Assembly: GCA_009746045.1 (NCBI GenBank) | Contig: RPFO01000670.1 | Coordinates: 1,569,476 to 1,633,475, forward strand | Direction of reading: 5' to 3' | From: Mesostigma viride | Taxonomy: Eukaryota > Streptophyta > Mesostigmatophyceae > Mesostigmatales > Mesostigmataceae | DNA: 64,000 bases | Part shown: positions 52,999 through 62,773 of the stretch, one piece after another | How the letters are laid out: every line of letters begins with the position of its first letter | Position numbering within the stretch: position 1 is the first letter of the stretch | Position numbers and translations under genes: made by a program | Notes under the pieces: model-generated | What the model saw: only the letters and a program-made list of their open reading frames with translations | Database searches by the model: none | Told to the model about the DNA's origin: nothing

Positions 52999-53615
52999 AG
53001 TTAACGTAAAGGGTTTACGTTAGATGGATAGAGATTGTTACGCTCTTTCCAACGGCACCTTGAACGCCTCATTTGGTTAAGGAACGTAAAAGTTATGACG
53101 TTTCCTAGGCTGTGCCGACAGTACCCGGCGCGCCACTGTGGGCGCGTACGGACACAGGATGTACAAGTGTCACTTTGATAGTCCGCAGGACGTTGACAGG
53201 ACTTGTACAGGACTTGATGGTCAATTGATAGGTAGGCGCACTGTAGCGCGCCAGGACCTATGAGACAATTGATGCTGACTAGTGTACGGATAGGTCCACA
53301 GGACTAGCCGTATGGACAATTGATAGATCTGCGCGCCAAAGGCGTGCCAGAGTCTGTGTAATCAATTGATTGACAGTTCAGCTGTGACAGTGCAGCTGAA
53401 TACTTGGACGCGTCCCTAGTAAGCTATATGAGTGACTTGGTCACACCGGGACGCTAGTTCTTGCGTGCACGTTCTCTTGGCACTGCGACCCTGTCGTCTG
53501 TGCTGCGTGCAGTCTTGGAAGTGACGTGACTTACGTCTGTGTTTCCTGATTATTAATAAAGGCAACTTCCTGCAAGAACCATGGCGGAATTCGTGGCATT
53601 CTTACCCTCACAACT
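52999..53615 (+). repeat. 5' LTR of element C
   Basis: 617 bp, from AGTTAACGTAAAGGG to CTCACAACT. ATTAATAAAGGC near 53550 contains an AATAAA polyadenylation signal. Confidence 0.93.
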
Positions 53616-53639
53616 CGTATTACACGCTCTGTCAAAAAG

Positions 53640-54350
53640 ATGCCAAATTCGGAAGAATTTCGGATTCCGGACGATGAGGAAATAGCCGCTCCGCCGGCTG
53701 GTTCTTCGTCAAGACCAACTGTGCCGTCGTGGCAACAATTGCTCGACGAAGTTACAGTTTCGCTCGACGAGCTTCATCGTCAGCAGCGTGCAGCTCACGC
53801 ATTGCTCGGGGATAACCCCGAGGACCCCGATTTGCCAGCACTGGTGCCGGCAATCCGCAACCTGTTGGACCAGATTCGAAACATTTTATCGACATTTACG
53901 GTCCAGGTGCGGGGAGGTTTGCGGTCGGTGACCGAAGTCACGACTGCCATTGAGGAGTTGGACAACGTCCTCTCTTCACTCACCGGTTACCAGAGAAACC
54001 TGCAAAACTGGGCATCGCTTCGCACGGGGGGCGCGCCGGCGGTGTCAACAAATTTGTTTCAGGATCTCGCGCTGTTATCGCTGCTCACTCGCGGCGTACG
54101 CAGTCGCGAGCGCCAGGTTTTAATTAACCTGGTGGCATTTCTCGCCTCTGTGCGAGAGTGGATTCCCGCGGGGTGGGAATTATTGACGATCTTTACACAT
54201 CCTCTGCGCCTCGTCGCGCGTCGGCGCGTCGCAACTTACGCGGCGGGGAGCACGCCGGTTTTAATTCATACCGGTGCAGGTCCGGAGCTGGATATGGAGG
54301 ATCGTGAGTTCGTATACACGTACTGCGACTTCAGGGGCCTTGACTACTAG
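53640..54350 (+). CDS. Element C leader ORF, 236 codons
   Basis: Open from MPNSEEFRIPDDEEI to a TAG. Helical heptad-like parts (SWQQLLDEVTVSLDELHRQQ, LVPAIRNLLDQIRNILSTF, VTTAIEELDNVLSSLTGYQ) are followed by a hydrophobic stretch (VLINLVAFLASVREWIPAGW, ELLTIFTHPLRLVARR) that could associate with a membrane or pack as helices. It occupies the same place as the A/B leader ORF without clear similarity. Function unknown; the family has an extra ORF before gag. Confidence 0.65.
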   Translation: MPNSEEFRIPDDEEIAAPPAGSSSRPTVPSWQQLLDEVTVSLDELHRQQRAAHALLGDNPEDPDLPALVPAIRNLLDQIRNILSTFTVQVRGGLRSVTEVTTAIEELDNVLSSLTGYQRNLQNWASLRTGGAPAVSTNLFQDLALLSLLTRGVRSRERQVLINLVAFLASVREWIPAGWELLTIFTHPLRLVARRRVATYAAGSTPVLIHTGAGPELDMEDREFVYTYCDFRGLDY

Positions 54351-54520
54351 TCGGCCTAATTTTCTTCTGCAGTACTTGTCGACATTTTTTTTGTCGAATT
54401 TCGGCGGCAATTCGCGGGGGCGGCAGCGACACCGGCGCAGGCGGCAGAGGCGACACAAAAATTTTGTACATATTTTCTGCTGCTTCGTTAAGGTGTTCTT
54501 TGAATAGCTGGTAGTGCAGG

Positions 54521-55635
54521 ATGGCTGAGGGACGCCGTAGCAAGGGTCCAGCCAGTGGGAATAATAATGGGGGTGCTGGTAGTGGAACCGCTCACGTAGA
54601 TGACGTGGGGCTTACCGGAGAGATTACCAACCTTCCTCACAATAATAATAATGCACAAGCTATTCATGGCTTTGATCTTACCACACAGGGTCTTTTAATT
54701 GTCAATCAGTTGCAGCCTGTAACCTCAGACTCCAAGCCTAAGCAGGCTGAAGAGTTTGTGGAGGGATTGGAAGGGTTCCCTAGCTTGTACGGTGGTACAA
54801 ATTACTATCAAATCTGGATAGGCAGTAGCACTTTTGGCAAGTGTACTGACCAGATTAAGGACCTAACCAGGGAGTGCAAAAAGGCCAATAAAGCCTGGGC
54901 ACTGTACGTGGCTGAGCTGAAGGAGCTGCTGGAGGATCAGAGGAAGAAGTGGGGATCCATTGGCAGGACAAATACCAAGGGTGGGAGGTCAAGGGGGACC
55001 TGATCCAGAACTTTCTCAACTATTGTAAGATGGTTGAGGAGGGCAGGGCTCACGGCTTTAATGTCGCTGATAACATAGCCCTAACCAACTGGCTCAAGGT
55101 TTCTGGGCTGGATAAGGCGACACGTGGCTCCTTAAAAGTCATGTGTGCCCCACACTCTACCCTGAAGGCCTACAAGGTCATAATCAAACAAGCACTCGAG
55201 GCAGAGGAGCTGTTTGAGGGTGGAGTGCCAGCAGTGAAGGCTACCCAGGCAGGCGGGCGTACCCAGGGTGGCTCCAAGACGTCTGAGGCTGACCGAAGCC
55301 AAGGAGGGCGTAGGGGCAACCATCACAAGCGCAAGGGAGATCATTCACCTGATTCTGACAGGAGGTCACACTCCAAGTCGGTGTTCAGGCGGGTGGGTGG
55401 TCAGCCCAAGCAGGGCAACGCGTCTGACAATGGGGGCAGTGGCCAGGGCAAGTCCAAGATACAATGCTACCTGTGCAAGGGGTGGGGGCACATCAAGAAG
55501 GAGTGTCCCAGCTTCAAGAAGTCCCAGGGCCAGGGCAGCAACAAGAATAACAACAACAACAAGAAGAACAACAACAAGTCCCAGGCAGGCCAGCCTTCAA
55601 AGGGCAGTCAGCAAGAAGACAACAAGGAGCAGTGA
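54521..55635 (+). pseudogene. gag: Element C gag
   Basis: Gly/Asn-rich N-terminus, a helical capsid-type body (GLEGFPSLYGGTNYYQIW, KKANKAWALYVAELKELLED, NFLNYCKMVEEGRAHGFNVA) and a CCHC knuckle CYLCKGWGHIKKEC, then an Asn/Lys/Gln tail. About one break. The terminator lies in frame with pol. Confidence 0.85.
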
Positions 55636-55776
55636 CTGTCTGAGGCAACCCCTACACACCTTAATTCACCCAAGGGGGAGGCCAGGTGCTCCAATGCAGA
55701 TTTTATATCTGGGCAACAAGAGGGTGATCTCCAGGTTCAGTGTGGCCCCAGGTCACCTGGAGAGGTACAGGTTCCT

Positions 55777-58700
55777 ATGAAGACGTCCTTGACAGCTGAT
55801 GCAGCTGTAAGTATGTCTGACCCTATGCATCCTCGTGCTGGGCACGAGGGTGGACCTCTCATTTTGAGAGAAACCAATGTACAACCACAGAGGGGTGTGA
55901 AGGCCTCTGGTGGTATGCATGTGGTCCCTGCTGGCGGTCCAGGTGTTGGGCATGAGCAGGGTGACTCAGGCTCTGAGTCAGAACAGGATGGAAGTCAGCA
56001 TGGTGATGCTGGACAACCTGACAGCACAGTCCTGACTGTGCCAGGGACTGCTTCCTCTGTGTACCAGGAGTTGGGTGCCCGAATCCACAACATGTTTGGG
56101 CATGCCACTTCTCTGTCAAACAACTTTGCCTTCCGTATGGGCAGGGCACCCCTTCTTAAGGCGTGTCAGCAAGCTGCCTCACGGTGTAAGTGCCAGTTGT
56201 CCTCCAACAAGCCCAGGAAATCACATGCCAAAGCTCTACCTCAGAGCATTGGTGATCTGCAGTGTGATATCCAACACATCAGGGGCATGCAACTGTTGGT
56301 GTGCGTGGACAGGTACACGAAATACAAGGTGCTGGAGCATTTACCTTCTATGAAGAACAGGTACTTGCTGGCTGCCCTGCAGAATGTAAGAGCCAAGTTT
56401 CCTACCACAAGGATCCAGGTGGACATGCAGTTTCAGCATCTCAAGGGTGATCCTACCCTTCCTGAGTTGCTGGTTACACCTAGGGAGGCTCATGGGCAGC
56501 AGGGTGCTATCGAGAGGGCAATCCAGGAGGTCAAGAAATTGATCATCTCTGAAGACTGGGTACCCTTGTCTGCACCTGCACTTGTCAGGAGTGCATGGCT
56601 GAGGAACGTGGAGCAGCAGCTGAACAGCAGGGTTAACTTCTACTATGATGGAGTTGCTGTCAGCCCAATGGGTCTATATCATGGCCTGTGCCCACCACAT
56701 GTGCTGGAGGGCTGGAAACATGCTGCACATGTCACCTTTGCCAAGCTGAGGGAGAAGGACCGGGGTTGGAAGATGCTGGAGCCACAAGTGGGTCAGAAGG
56801 TCCTAGCTTGGAAGGAACCTAGCCTTTATGGCAAACGTGGTAGCTGGAGTCCTGGGGTGGTTACCCAGGTTGATGAAGCTAGCCACGCATGCTTGGTCAG
56901 CATGGAGGACGAACCAAAGCATGTACACCGGCTGAGTTGGTCATATGTCAAGCCTAACCTGATGAATGAGGGCAGTCAGGCACAAGGCTCACAGGATCTG
57001 CAGGATTTTCAGGTCCCAGGTGACATCACTGACGCAACGACCACATCTGTTGCAGGGGAATCTGTCAGCCCTGGCCAGGTTGCAGAGGTACTTGTTGAAC
57101 AGGCTGCAAGGTCAACAGCTGGGGAGTCAACTGTCAAGCCCAAGGCACTAACCAAGCCCAGGGGGACAAGTTTGGCTGGATTGATTGGGGCTCTACAAAG
57201 GGCCAAGAAGCAGCCCAAGGTAGCCAAGCTCAGGTGGCATGGCAATCTGGGGCTGGACACTGCCTTAGAGGTAGACACTAATTCTCAGGTCTCCATTATT
57301 GGGACCAGGGCTGCAGCAGGGTACAGCATGTCTGAACCCAGCTATCAGTTTGTGTCTGACTTCAGTGGCGGGGTACACGTGAAGGTACTGGGTGAGGTAT
57401 TCATTCCTATCCTTGGACAGGACACTGCTTTTTGTGTCTTGGAGGGCTATCAAGGACCTGCTCTTCTGGGGCAGAATTTCCTATGCCAGGATGGGGTAGT
57501 GATCACGTCCTCTCTCCTGACTAAGGAAGGGGCTGGTCAGGTCCCACTGATTAATTTCAGGACCACTCACCTATCACGTGCAGTAACCAGGACGGTTAAG
57601 CGTGTGCAAGTGTGCCAGGGGCAGGAGCCCTTGGTTGATGACCTCATACTGCCAGCTGCTAGTCATCCAAGCAGTTTGGGCATTGGTCCTCACTCACTTG
57701 CTGGACACAGCCCTATCAACTACCAAGGCCTGGTGAAGCTCATGTCCTCTCCCATTATGTGTCCCCAGGTCACACTGGGTCTGATTAAATCTGGGGAGGA
57801 CTGGATCTCCAAGAAATGCGTGGAACCTGTCAATGACCTGCCTCCTGCACGACGTCTACTCAAGCTCAAGTTTGTCATCAAGATGAAGGAGGTGGACGGG
57901 GTCAAGGTACCACATGTCAGGCCAGTGCTGAATGAGTTCAAGGGTACTGGTGAGTGCACTGCTGAGGAGTTGTATACCCCTGGCATGCTGCATGATACTT
58001 GGAGGCTGCTGCTGTGTGTCTTTCTAGGCCTTCTCAACAAGGGCTTGGACTATGGCTCAGTGGTGATAGACTTCAAGAGGGCATTTCTGGAGGGTGATGC
58101 AGATGTGGCACAGGAAAAGTGGGAGGGCAAGACGCCTTTCTATGTTAGGGTGCCTGCTGTATGGAAAAGGGACATCCACACGGAGTTCCTTAAAATCCTC
58201 AAGGGCCTGGAGGGCCTGAGGTCAAGTCCAATAATCTGGAGGGAGACTCTCAACCGTTTCCTGAAGGAGCATTGCAACTTGAAGGTCTCTCCTGTAGACC
58301 CCTGTCTGTTTCTGGGGCAATGGGAAGGCCTGCCAGTGTATGCTTCGCTGCACGGGGATGACCTACATCTGATAGCTCCCACGTCGTGGCTTAAGGAGCT
58401 GATCTCCATCATTAAGTCCAAGTTTCCTCTGGGTAGGGAGCAATGGCAGGTGGAGAATGAGCCTCTGCTGTTTGTGGGCATGGAGGCCACACTGGTGAAG
58501 AAGGGAGGGGAGTGGCGTATGCTGCTGGTGGGGGGCAATGACTATCAAGAGACCCTCATTAGCAAGCTTCCTCCAACCATCACACAGGCACTGTGTCCCA
58601 TGGTGAGGGGCATGGTTGCTTGGGTGGCAGGCATTTCCAGGCCAGACCTTATGGTCATAGCCAGGTTGCCTGATGACATGCTGGTGGAGCTAGGGTCTGC

Positions 58701-59262
58701 CAAGGTGGCTGATCAGGTCAGGGCTTCATCTGGCATTCTGTTGTCTGCAGTGGATTTATCACAACCCATTTGCATGGAGCTGTATGTGGATAGCTCAATG
58801 GACAGCAGGCAGGTCTCCAAGGTCAGGGGCAGGGCTGCAGGGCTCTTTGTGCTCAGACAGGAAGGCCTGGGGAGTTTGGTGAGCTGGTTTAGTCGCCTGC
58901 ACAAACGGGTGGCTGTCAGCAGTGATGTGGCAGAATGCAGGGCTATTTGTGAAGGCATTCACACAAGCCTTTATCTGAAGGAGTTGCTTCATCAGATGAC
59001 TTCTAACACTCCTTGGCCACTTCAGGTTACCACTCTTCTAAAAACAGACTCCATGGGGATGGTGCAGTTTGTGCACAGGCAGATGGCCAGAAGTAGGGAC
59101 TTGGATTATCTCCTTCTTAAGGAGTTGTCCTCCTTGGCCAATATTGAGCATATCCCTGGGGTTGACAATCCTGCTGATGCTTTGACCAAGCTAGTGCAGA
59201 AGGCAGCAGTGCAATACAAGGTTCTTCAGTCTCTGATGGACCCATCTCAGCAAGCTGTCTAA
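55777..59262 (+). CDS. pol: Element C pol (integrase - protease - RT - RNase H), 1161 codons
   Basis: Same order as in B with clear similarity but much divergence: IHNMFGHA and CQQAASRCKC zinc region, CDIQHIRGMQLLVCVDRYTK and GAIERAIQEV integrase core, GKRGSWSPGVVTQVDEASHA tail domain, protease VDTNSQVSII (Asp near residue 500) and GPALLGQNFL, RT with VIDFKRAFLEGD and YASLHGDDLHLI (near 859), RNase H VDSSMDSRQ, SSDVAECRAICEG, NPADALTKL. Because B and C diverged yet share the protease position, the order is ancestral to both families. Confidence 0.9.
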   Translation: MKTSLTADAAVSMSDPMHPRAGHEGGPLILRETNVQPQRGVKASGGMHVVPAGGPGVGHEQGDSGSESEQDGSQHGDAGQPDSTVLTVPGTASSVYQELGARIHNMFGHATSLSNNFAFRMGRAPLLKACQQAASRCKCQLSSNKPRKSHAKALPQSIGDLQCDIQHIRGMQLLVCVDRYTKYKVLEHLPSMKNRYLLAALQNVRAKFPTTRIQVDMQFQHLKGDPTLPELLVTPREAHGQQGAIERAIQEVKKLIISEDWVPLSAPALVRSAWLRNVEQQLNSRVNFYYDGVAVSPMGLYHGLCPPHVLEGWKHAAHVTFAKLREKDRGWKMLEPQVGQKVLAWKEPSLYGKRGSWSPGVVTQVDEASHACLVSMEDEPKHVHRLSWSYVKPNLMNEGSQAQGSQDLQDFQVPGDITDATTTSVAGESVSPGQVAEVLVEQAARSTAGESTVKPKALTKPRGTSLAGLIGALQRAKKQPKVAKLRWHGNLGLDTALEVDTNSQVSIIGTRAAAGYSMSEPSYQFVSDFSGGVHVKVLGEVFIPILGQDTAFCVLEGYQGPALLGQNFLCQDGVVITSSLLTKEGAGQVPLINFRTTHLSRAVTRTVKRVQVCQGQEPLVDDLILPAASHPSSLGIGPHSLAGHSPINYQGLVKLMSSPIMCPQVTLGLIKSGEDWISKKCVEPVNDLPPARRLLKLKFVIKMKEVDGVKVPHVRPVLNEFKGTGECTAEELYTPGMLHDTWRLLLCVFLGLLNKGLDYGSVVIDFKRAFLEGDADVAQEKWEGKTPFYVRVPAVWKRDIHTEFLKILKGLEGLRSSPIIWRETLNRFLKEHCNLKVSPVDPCLFLGQWEGLPVYASLHGDDLHLIAPTSWLKELISIIKSKFPLGREQWQVENEPLLFVGMEATLVKKGGEWRMLLVGGNDYQETLISKLPPTITQALCPMVRGMVAWVAGISRPDLMVIARLPDDMLVELGSAKVADQVRASSGILLSAVDLSQPICMELYVDSSMDSRQVSKVRGRAAGLFVLRQEGLGSLVSWFSRLHKRVAVSSDVAECRAICEGIHTSLYLKELLHQMTSNTPWPLQVTTLLKTDSMGMVQFVHRQMARSRDLDYLLLKELSSLANIEHIPGVDNPADALTKLVQKAAVQYKVLQSLMDPSQQAV

Positions 59263-59544
59263 GCTGGTGCATGGTTATAGGGCATTGGAGAGCAGATTGT
59301 GTGGTAGTGTCAGCATTGTGACTGGCATAATACCTGTATTTTAGTCTGTACTAAGGCTCATGGACCATGGTACACTCACTCTGATTTTAATCAGGATACA
59401 GCCAGGTTTTGGCTGGGGTTCATGCTGTTGACTACACAAGGTTGACAGGTCCATTACAGACCATGTATTCTATTTTAAAAGAAATGTATATTTGTACATA
59501 CCTCTCACAATGGTCTGGGAACCTTTATTCTGGGGTTTATAGGG

Positions 59545-59561
59545 CGGGGTTCGATTCCCTG
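59545..59561 (+). other. tRNA T-arm-like stem-loop in element C
   Basis: Same 17 nt as in A and B (CGGGG, TTCGATT, CCCTG), about 650 bp before the 3' LTR, within otherwise dissimilar sequence. Confidence 0.75.
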
Positions 59562-60212
59562 GTATTATGTTTCTACAAGCTGGCCTGTTCAGGTGTTTGC
59601 CTGTTCAGACTTCCCTAGTTCCCCAGGGCAGGATTTAATTGTTGCCTATGTGTTTCATTTTGTCATTTGTTTGCTGTGGCAGTTTACCATCTGGCAAGTA
59701 GACGGGCGCCGTAAGACGGGCGCCAATAGACCCCTGTTGAGAGAATGACAGGCAAACTATTGTAATACGCCTTACTTTGTCAAGTGGTATTTTAATTGTC
59801 ATGGATTTATTGTACTTATATTGAATATGTACTGGGTTTTATGGGATTAGTATCTGGGATTAATGTAACTCACCGCCAGAAGGTCATTGTACTGGAGGCT
59901 CTACCGAGGTGATGGGATTAATTCCTGGAGAAGACCTCATAGAATTAACCTGTATGTATTTAATTTTGTGTGCTTCTAATATCTGGTGGTACTCTGTAAT
60001 GCCACTTCCATAGGTTTTTATCCATTTCTCATGGAATGGTTTTCCCTGTGGCAGATCTGTTTCTTTTCCAGTTCCTTAAAAGAAAGGGCTGGGGGAATGG
60101 CAATGGCCATTAAAGACATCTGTTCAAGCTTCAAGCTGGAGTGAAGGACATTTCAAGCTACTTCAAGGGTCCCTGGCAGGGGATGTGATCCCTAAAGAAA
60201 AGAAGGGATTGG

Positions 60213-60829
60213 AGTTAACGTAAAGGATTTACGTTAGATGGATAGAGATTGTTACGCTCTTTCCAACGGCACCTTGAACGCCTCATTTGGTTAAGGAACG
60301 TAAAAGTTATGACGTTTCCTAGGCTGTGCCGACAGTACCCGGCGCGCCACTGTGGGCGCGTACGGACACAGGATGTACAAGTGTCACTTTGATAGTCCGC
60401 AGGACGTTGACAGGACTTGTACAGGACTTGATGGTCAATTGATAGGTAGGCGCACTGTAGCGCGCCAGGACCTATGAGACAATTGATGCTGACTAGTGTA
60501 CGGATAGGTCCACAGGACTAGCCGTATGGACAATTGATAGATCTGCGCGCCAAAGGCGTGCCAGAGTCTGTGTAATCAATTGATTGACAGTTCAGCTGTG
60601 ACAGTGCAGCTGAATACTTGGACGCGTCCCTAGTAAGCTATATGAGTGACTTGGTCACACCGGGACGCTAGTTCTTGCGTGCACGTTCTCTTGGCACTGC
60701 GACCCTGTCGTCTGTGCTGCGTGCAGTCTTGGAAGTGACGTGACTTACGTCTGTGTTTCCTGATTATTAATAAAGGCAACTTCCTGCAAGAACCATGGCG
60801 GAATTCGTGGCATTCTTACCCTCACAACT
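60213..60829 (+). repeat. 3' LTR of element C
   Basis: 617 bp, identical to the 5' LTR except about one base near the start (GGATTT against GGGTTT). It is followed by the ATATC duplication. Confidence 0.93.
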
Positions 60830-60834
60830 ATATC

Positions 60835-60865
60835 CTTCACATTGCGTGTGCGAAGAACGTTAACT
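60835..60865 (+). repeat. Last 31 bp of element B's 3' LTR
   Basis: CTTCACATTGCGTGTGCG...CGTTAACT matches the end of the 5' LTR at 45608-45638 and abuts the GTTTA duplication. Confidence 0.93.
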
Positions 60866-60870
60866 GTTTA

Positions 60871-61491
60871 GGCTGCAAAAAATAAGTCAAATCATAGACA
60901 CATATTTAGAGGCTGCCTGGGGAGACAAAAACAAATACTACACATATCGACAACAAGTAATGCCACAAAGTTTGAGCTCATTCTGACTACAAACGTGATA
61001 GAAATTAATTGGCAGTTGGCCACCTGTGCAGACGCTAAGGAAGGCACGCAATAGTGAGTACTAAGGCACACTAACACTTCCGGCTATGCCATCCAAAAGG
61101 CTCCTGACCATGCCCAATTTGACCACAATGCACTGGTTGTCTCCTTGACAATGTACAAGAAGGTGGCTGGGCACGTCATGTGCCCTTGCCTTACCTCGAC
61201 ACGGGCACCCTGTTGCGTGTGTGCATGCACATGCAACAATGAGGCAGGTATAGCTCTACATGCCTAGCCAACACTTATAAGCATATTCTGGGTTTATATG
61301 GTGTGAGCATCATCCCAAAACTAAGCTGTCCAAATTCAAAAACACCCTATAGAAAGCCATATCCACTGATTGCCTGGCAACCAAGGGTAACAACAGACAG
61401 ACCACAGAGAAAGCATAATAAGTATCATCATACATGCTGCTTGCCAAGGCTTCTTACCATGGTTACCGTACCTTGCCTTAATTGCTAGCAT
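60871..61491. other. Spacer without a supported gene
   Basis: Pre-insertion DNA right of element B. Short frames only. Its last eight bases (GCTAGCAT, 61484-61491) would be the target duplication of the following hAT-like element. Confidence 0.4.
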
Positions 61492-61913
61492 CAGTGACTG
61501 GCCATACGCCGTATTACACGCCGTATGATGCGTATTATCCGCGATACGCGAGCGGCGCGTATGAAAATGGGCCGGGTACTTTCATACGCGCCGCGTATTT
61601 TTGCGTATTTTCGCGTATTTTCGCGTATTTTTGGCTTACGAGGTGGGTTTTGGCATCATTTTACAGCCCGCGTTGCTTGCCTAGACTGCGGCGCGCCGAC
61701 CTGTAGTACCTAGGAACAAATAATTGTGTGATGAGCTAGCTGGTGTATGATGCACTAAAGCTAAAAGCGCGTTCGATCATTGTGACTTGTGAAGGCGGGA
61801 ATGTGAAGGCGGGAAGCCTGAAGATTCATCATCCAGAAGGTGATAACTGATAAGGTGTGCCAGCAACGTCGTGGTCGTCTGGCACCTATATCGTAGCATA
61901 TCGACATTCAGGC

Positions 61914-62445
61914 ATGGCTGACACGAATGAGGAGTCAATGGAACACAATGATGATGTGCGGCCCGATGAAGAAGAGGCCACATCCGAAACTGTCTGGACA
62001 TACATTAGCAAAGAGCACATCCTCAATTAAGAATGGGCAGCAGACAAATAACTACTATAGTTGGATGATGGAGTACTCCGTTACAGGCTGCTGCAGTCGA
62101 GCAGGCGGAGAAGGAAAGCAATATACCAGGAAGAGGAAGGCGACGAGTGACGCCAAGAAGAAGCAGGCTGATGTGCGGGCGGCCCTTAAAGACAGGCTTG
62201 CAGACGTTGTAGAAACCGACACCTCTAACTGGGTGTCCGCTCATGCCAGCATCACCTCGGGGCGCGCTGCTGGGGCGGCTGGGCCAAGCGGATCATCAAA
62301 GGGCCAATCCACCGACGGTAATTTGCCCGCACCTTATGGGCTCAGCAAAGAGCAGCTGGACGAGGAGCTGTGCAAGGCATTCATCTGCGCCTTTCAATGC
62401 CGTCGACGCCCTTCAATGTCATCGACACCTCGGGGCAATGTATAG
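61914..62445 (+). pseudogene. hAT transposase N-terminal part, frameshifted
   Basis: The start MADTNEESMEHNDDVRPDEE leads to SETVWTYISKEHIL, like the W-x-x-F start of BED-type domains. A frameshift near 62025 leads to KNGQQTNNYYSW and later RKRKATSDAKKKQADVRAAL. Near 62330 PYGLSKEQLDEELCKAFI followed, after another shift near 62390, by APFNAVDAL matches the conserved FI...PFN-V(E/D) stretch after the hAT DNA-binding domain. The catalytic core is not present before the inserted ORF. Confidence 0.6.
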
Positions 62446-62450
62446 TAGTG

Positions 62451-62773
62451 CATGCATATCTTGAGTTCTACAAATTTATTATCTATTATCCTTTCCAGTG
62501 AGTTGTGAATTGATACTGGTATTGATACTTAGTTGCATGTTGTCTCGATTTTGAAGAGAAACTATCAAGTTAGACCGTTAGAAACTATGCTTGTATTTAG
62601 GTAGTGATGGCAATGCCAAGGTCATGCTATATATGAAAAATATAATTATACTTACAGCACTGAGAGTGAAATCACTCAAACCAAAGCAAACGCCCAGCTA
62701 TAAACCTATATACAGAGCCATGTCAAAGCTCTATACTACGATAAGACCAATGGAAACGCCTAACGGGAGGAAC
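62451..62773. other. AT-rich stretch inside the hAT-like element
   Basis: No frame or repeat recognised. Confidence 0.4.

Larger units (their letters stand above)
52999..60829 (+). mobile_element. LTR retrotransposon C (second copia-related family), nearly whole
   Basis: Inserted into B's 3' LTR with the perfect duplication ATATC (52994-52998, 60830-60834). Parts: 5' LTR 52999-53615, leader ORF 53640-54350, gag 54521-55635, pol 55777-59262, 3' LTR 60213-60829. The LTRs (617 bp each) differ at about one position, so this is the youngest element here. It looks nearly whole, with one or two breaks in gag. The solo LTR at 27005 is of the same family. Confidence 0.95.
44946..60865 (+). mobile_element. 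LTR retrotransposon B (family of A), with element C nested in its 3' LTR
   Basis: GTTTA duplications flank it (44941-44945, 60866-60870). Without C it is about 8.1 kb. Parts: 5' LTR 44946-45638, leader ORF 45732-46292, gag about 46754-47937, pol 47971-51528, 3' LTR 52335-52998 continued at 60835-60865. The two LTRs differ by only a couple of single-base indels, so the insertion is very young. Pol looks whole; gag has a few breaks. Confidence 0.95.

Noticed and set aside
31913-53640. tRNA primer-binding site right after the 5' LTRs
   Set aside because: No TGG-starting match to a tRNA 3' end is visible in A, B or C. Priming may use an internal tRNA region, but I cannot show it.
47971-59262. 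Assigning elements A, B and C to Ty3/gypsy because of the SH3- or chromo-like integrase tail
   Set aside because: Integrase precedes RT, and RNase H ends pol with a copia-type SSDVAEC...NPADALTK pattern.
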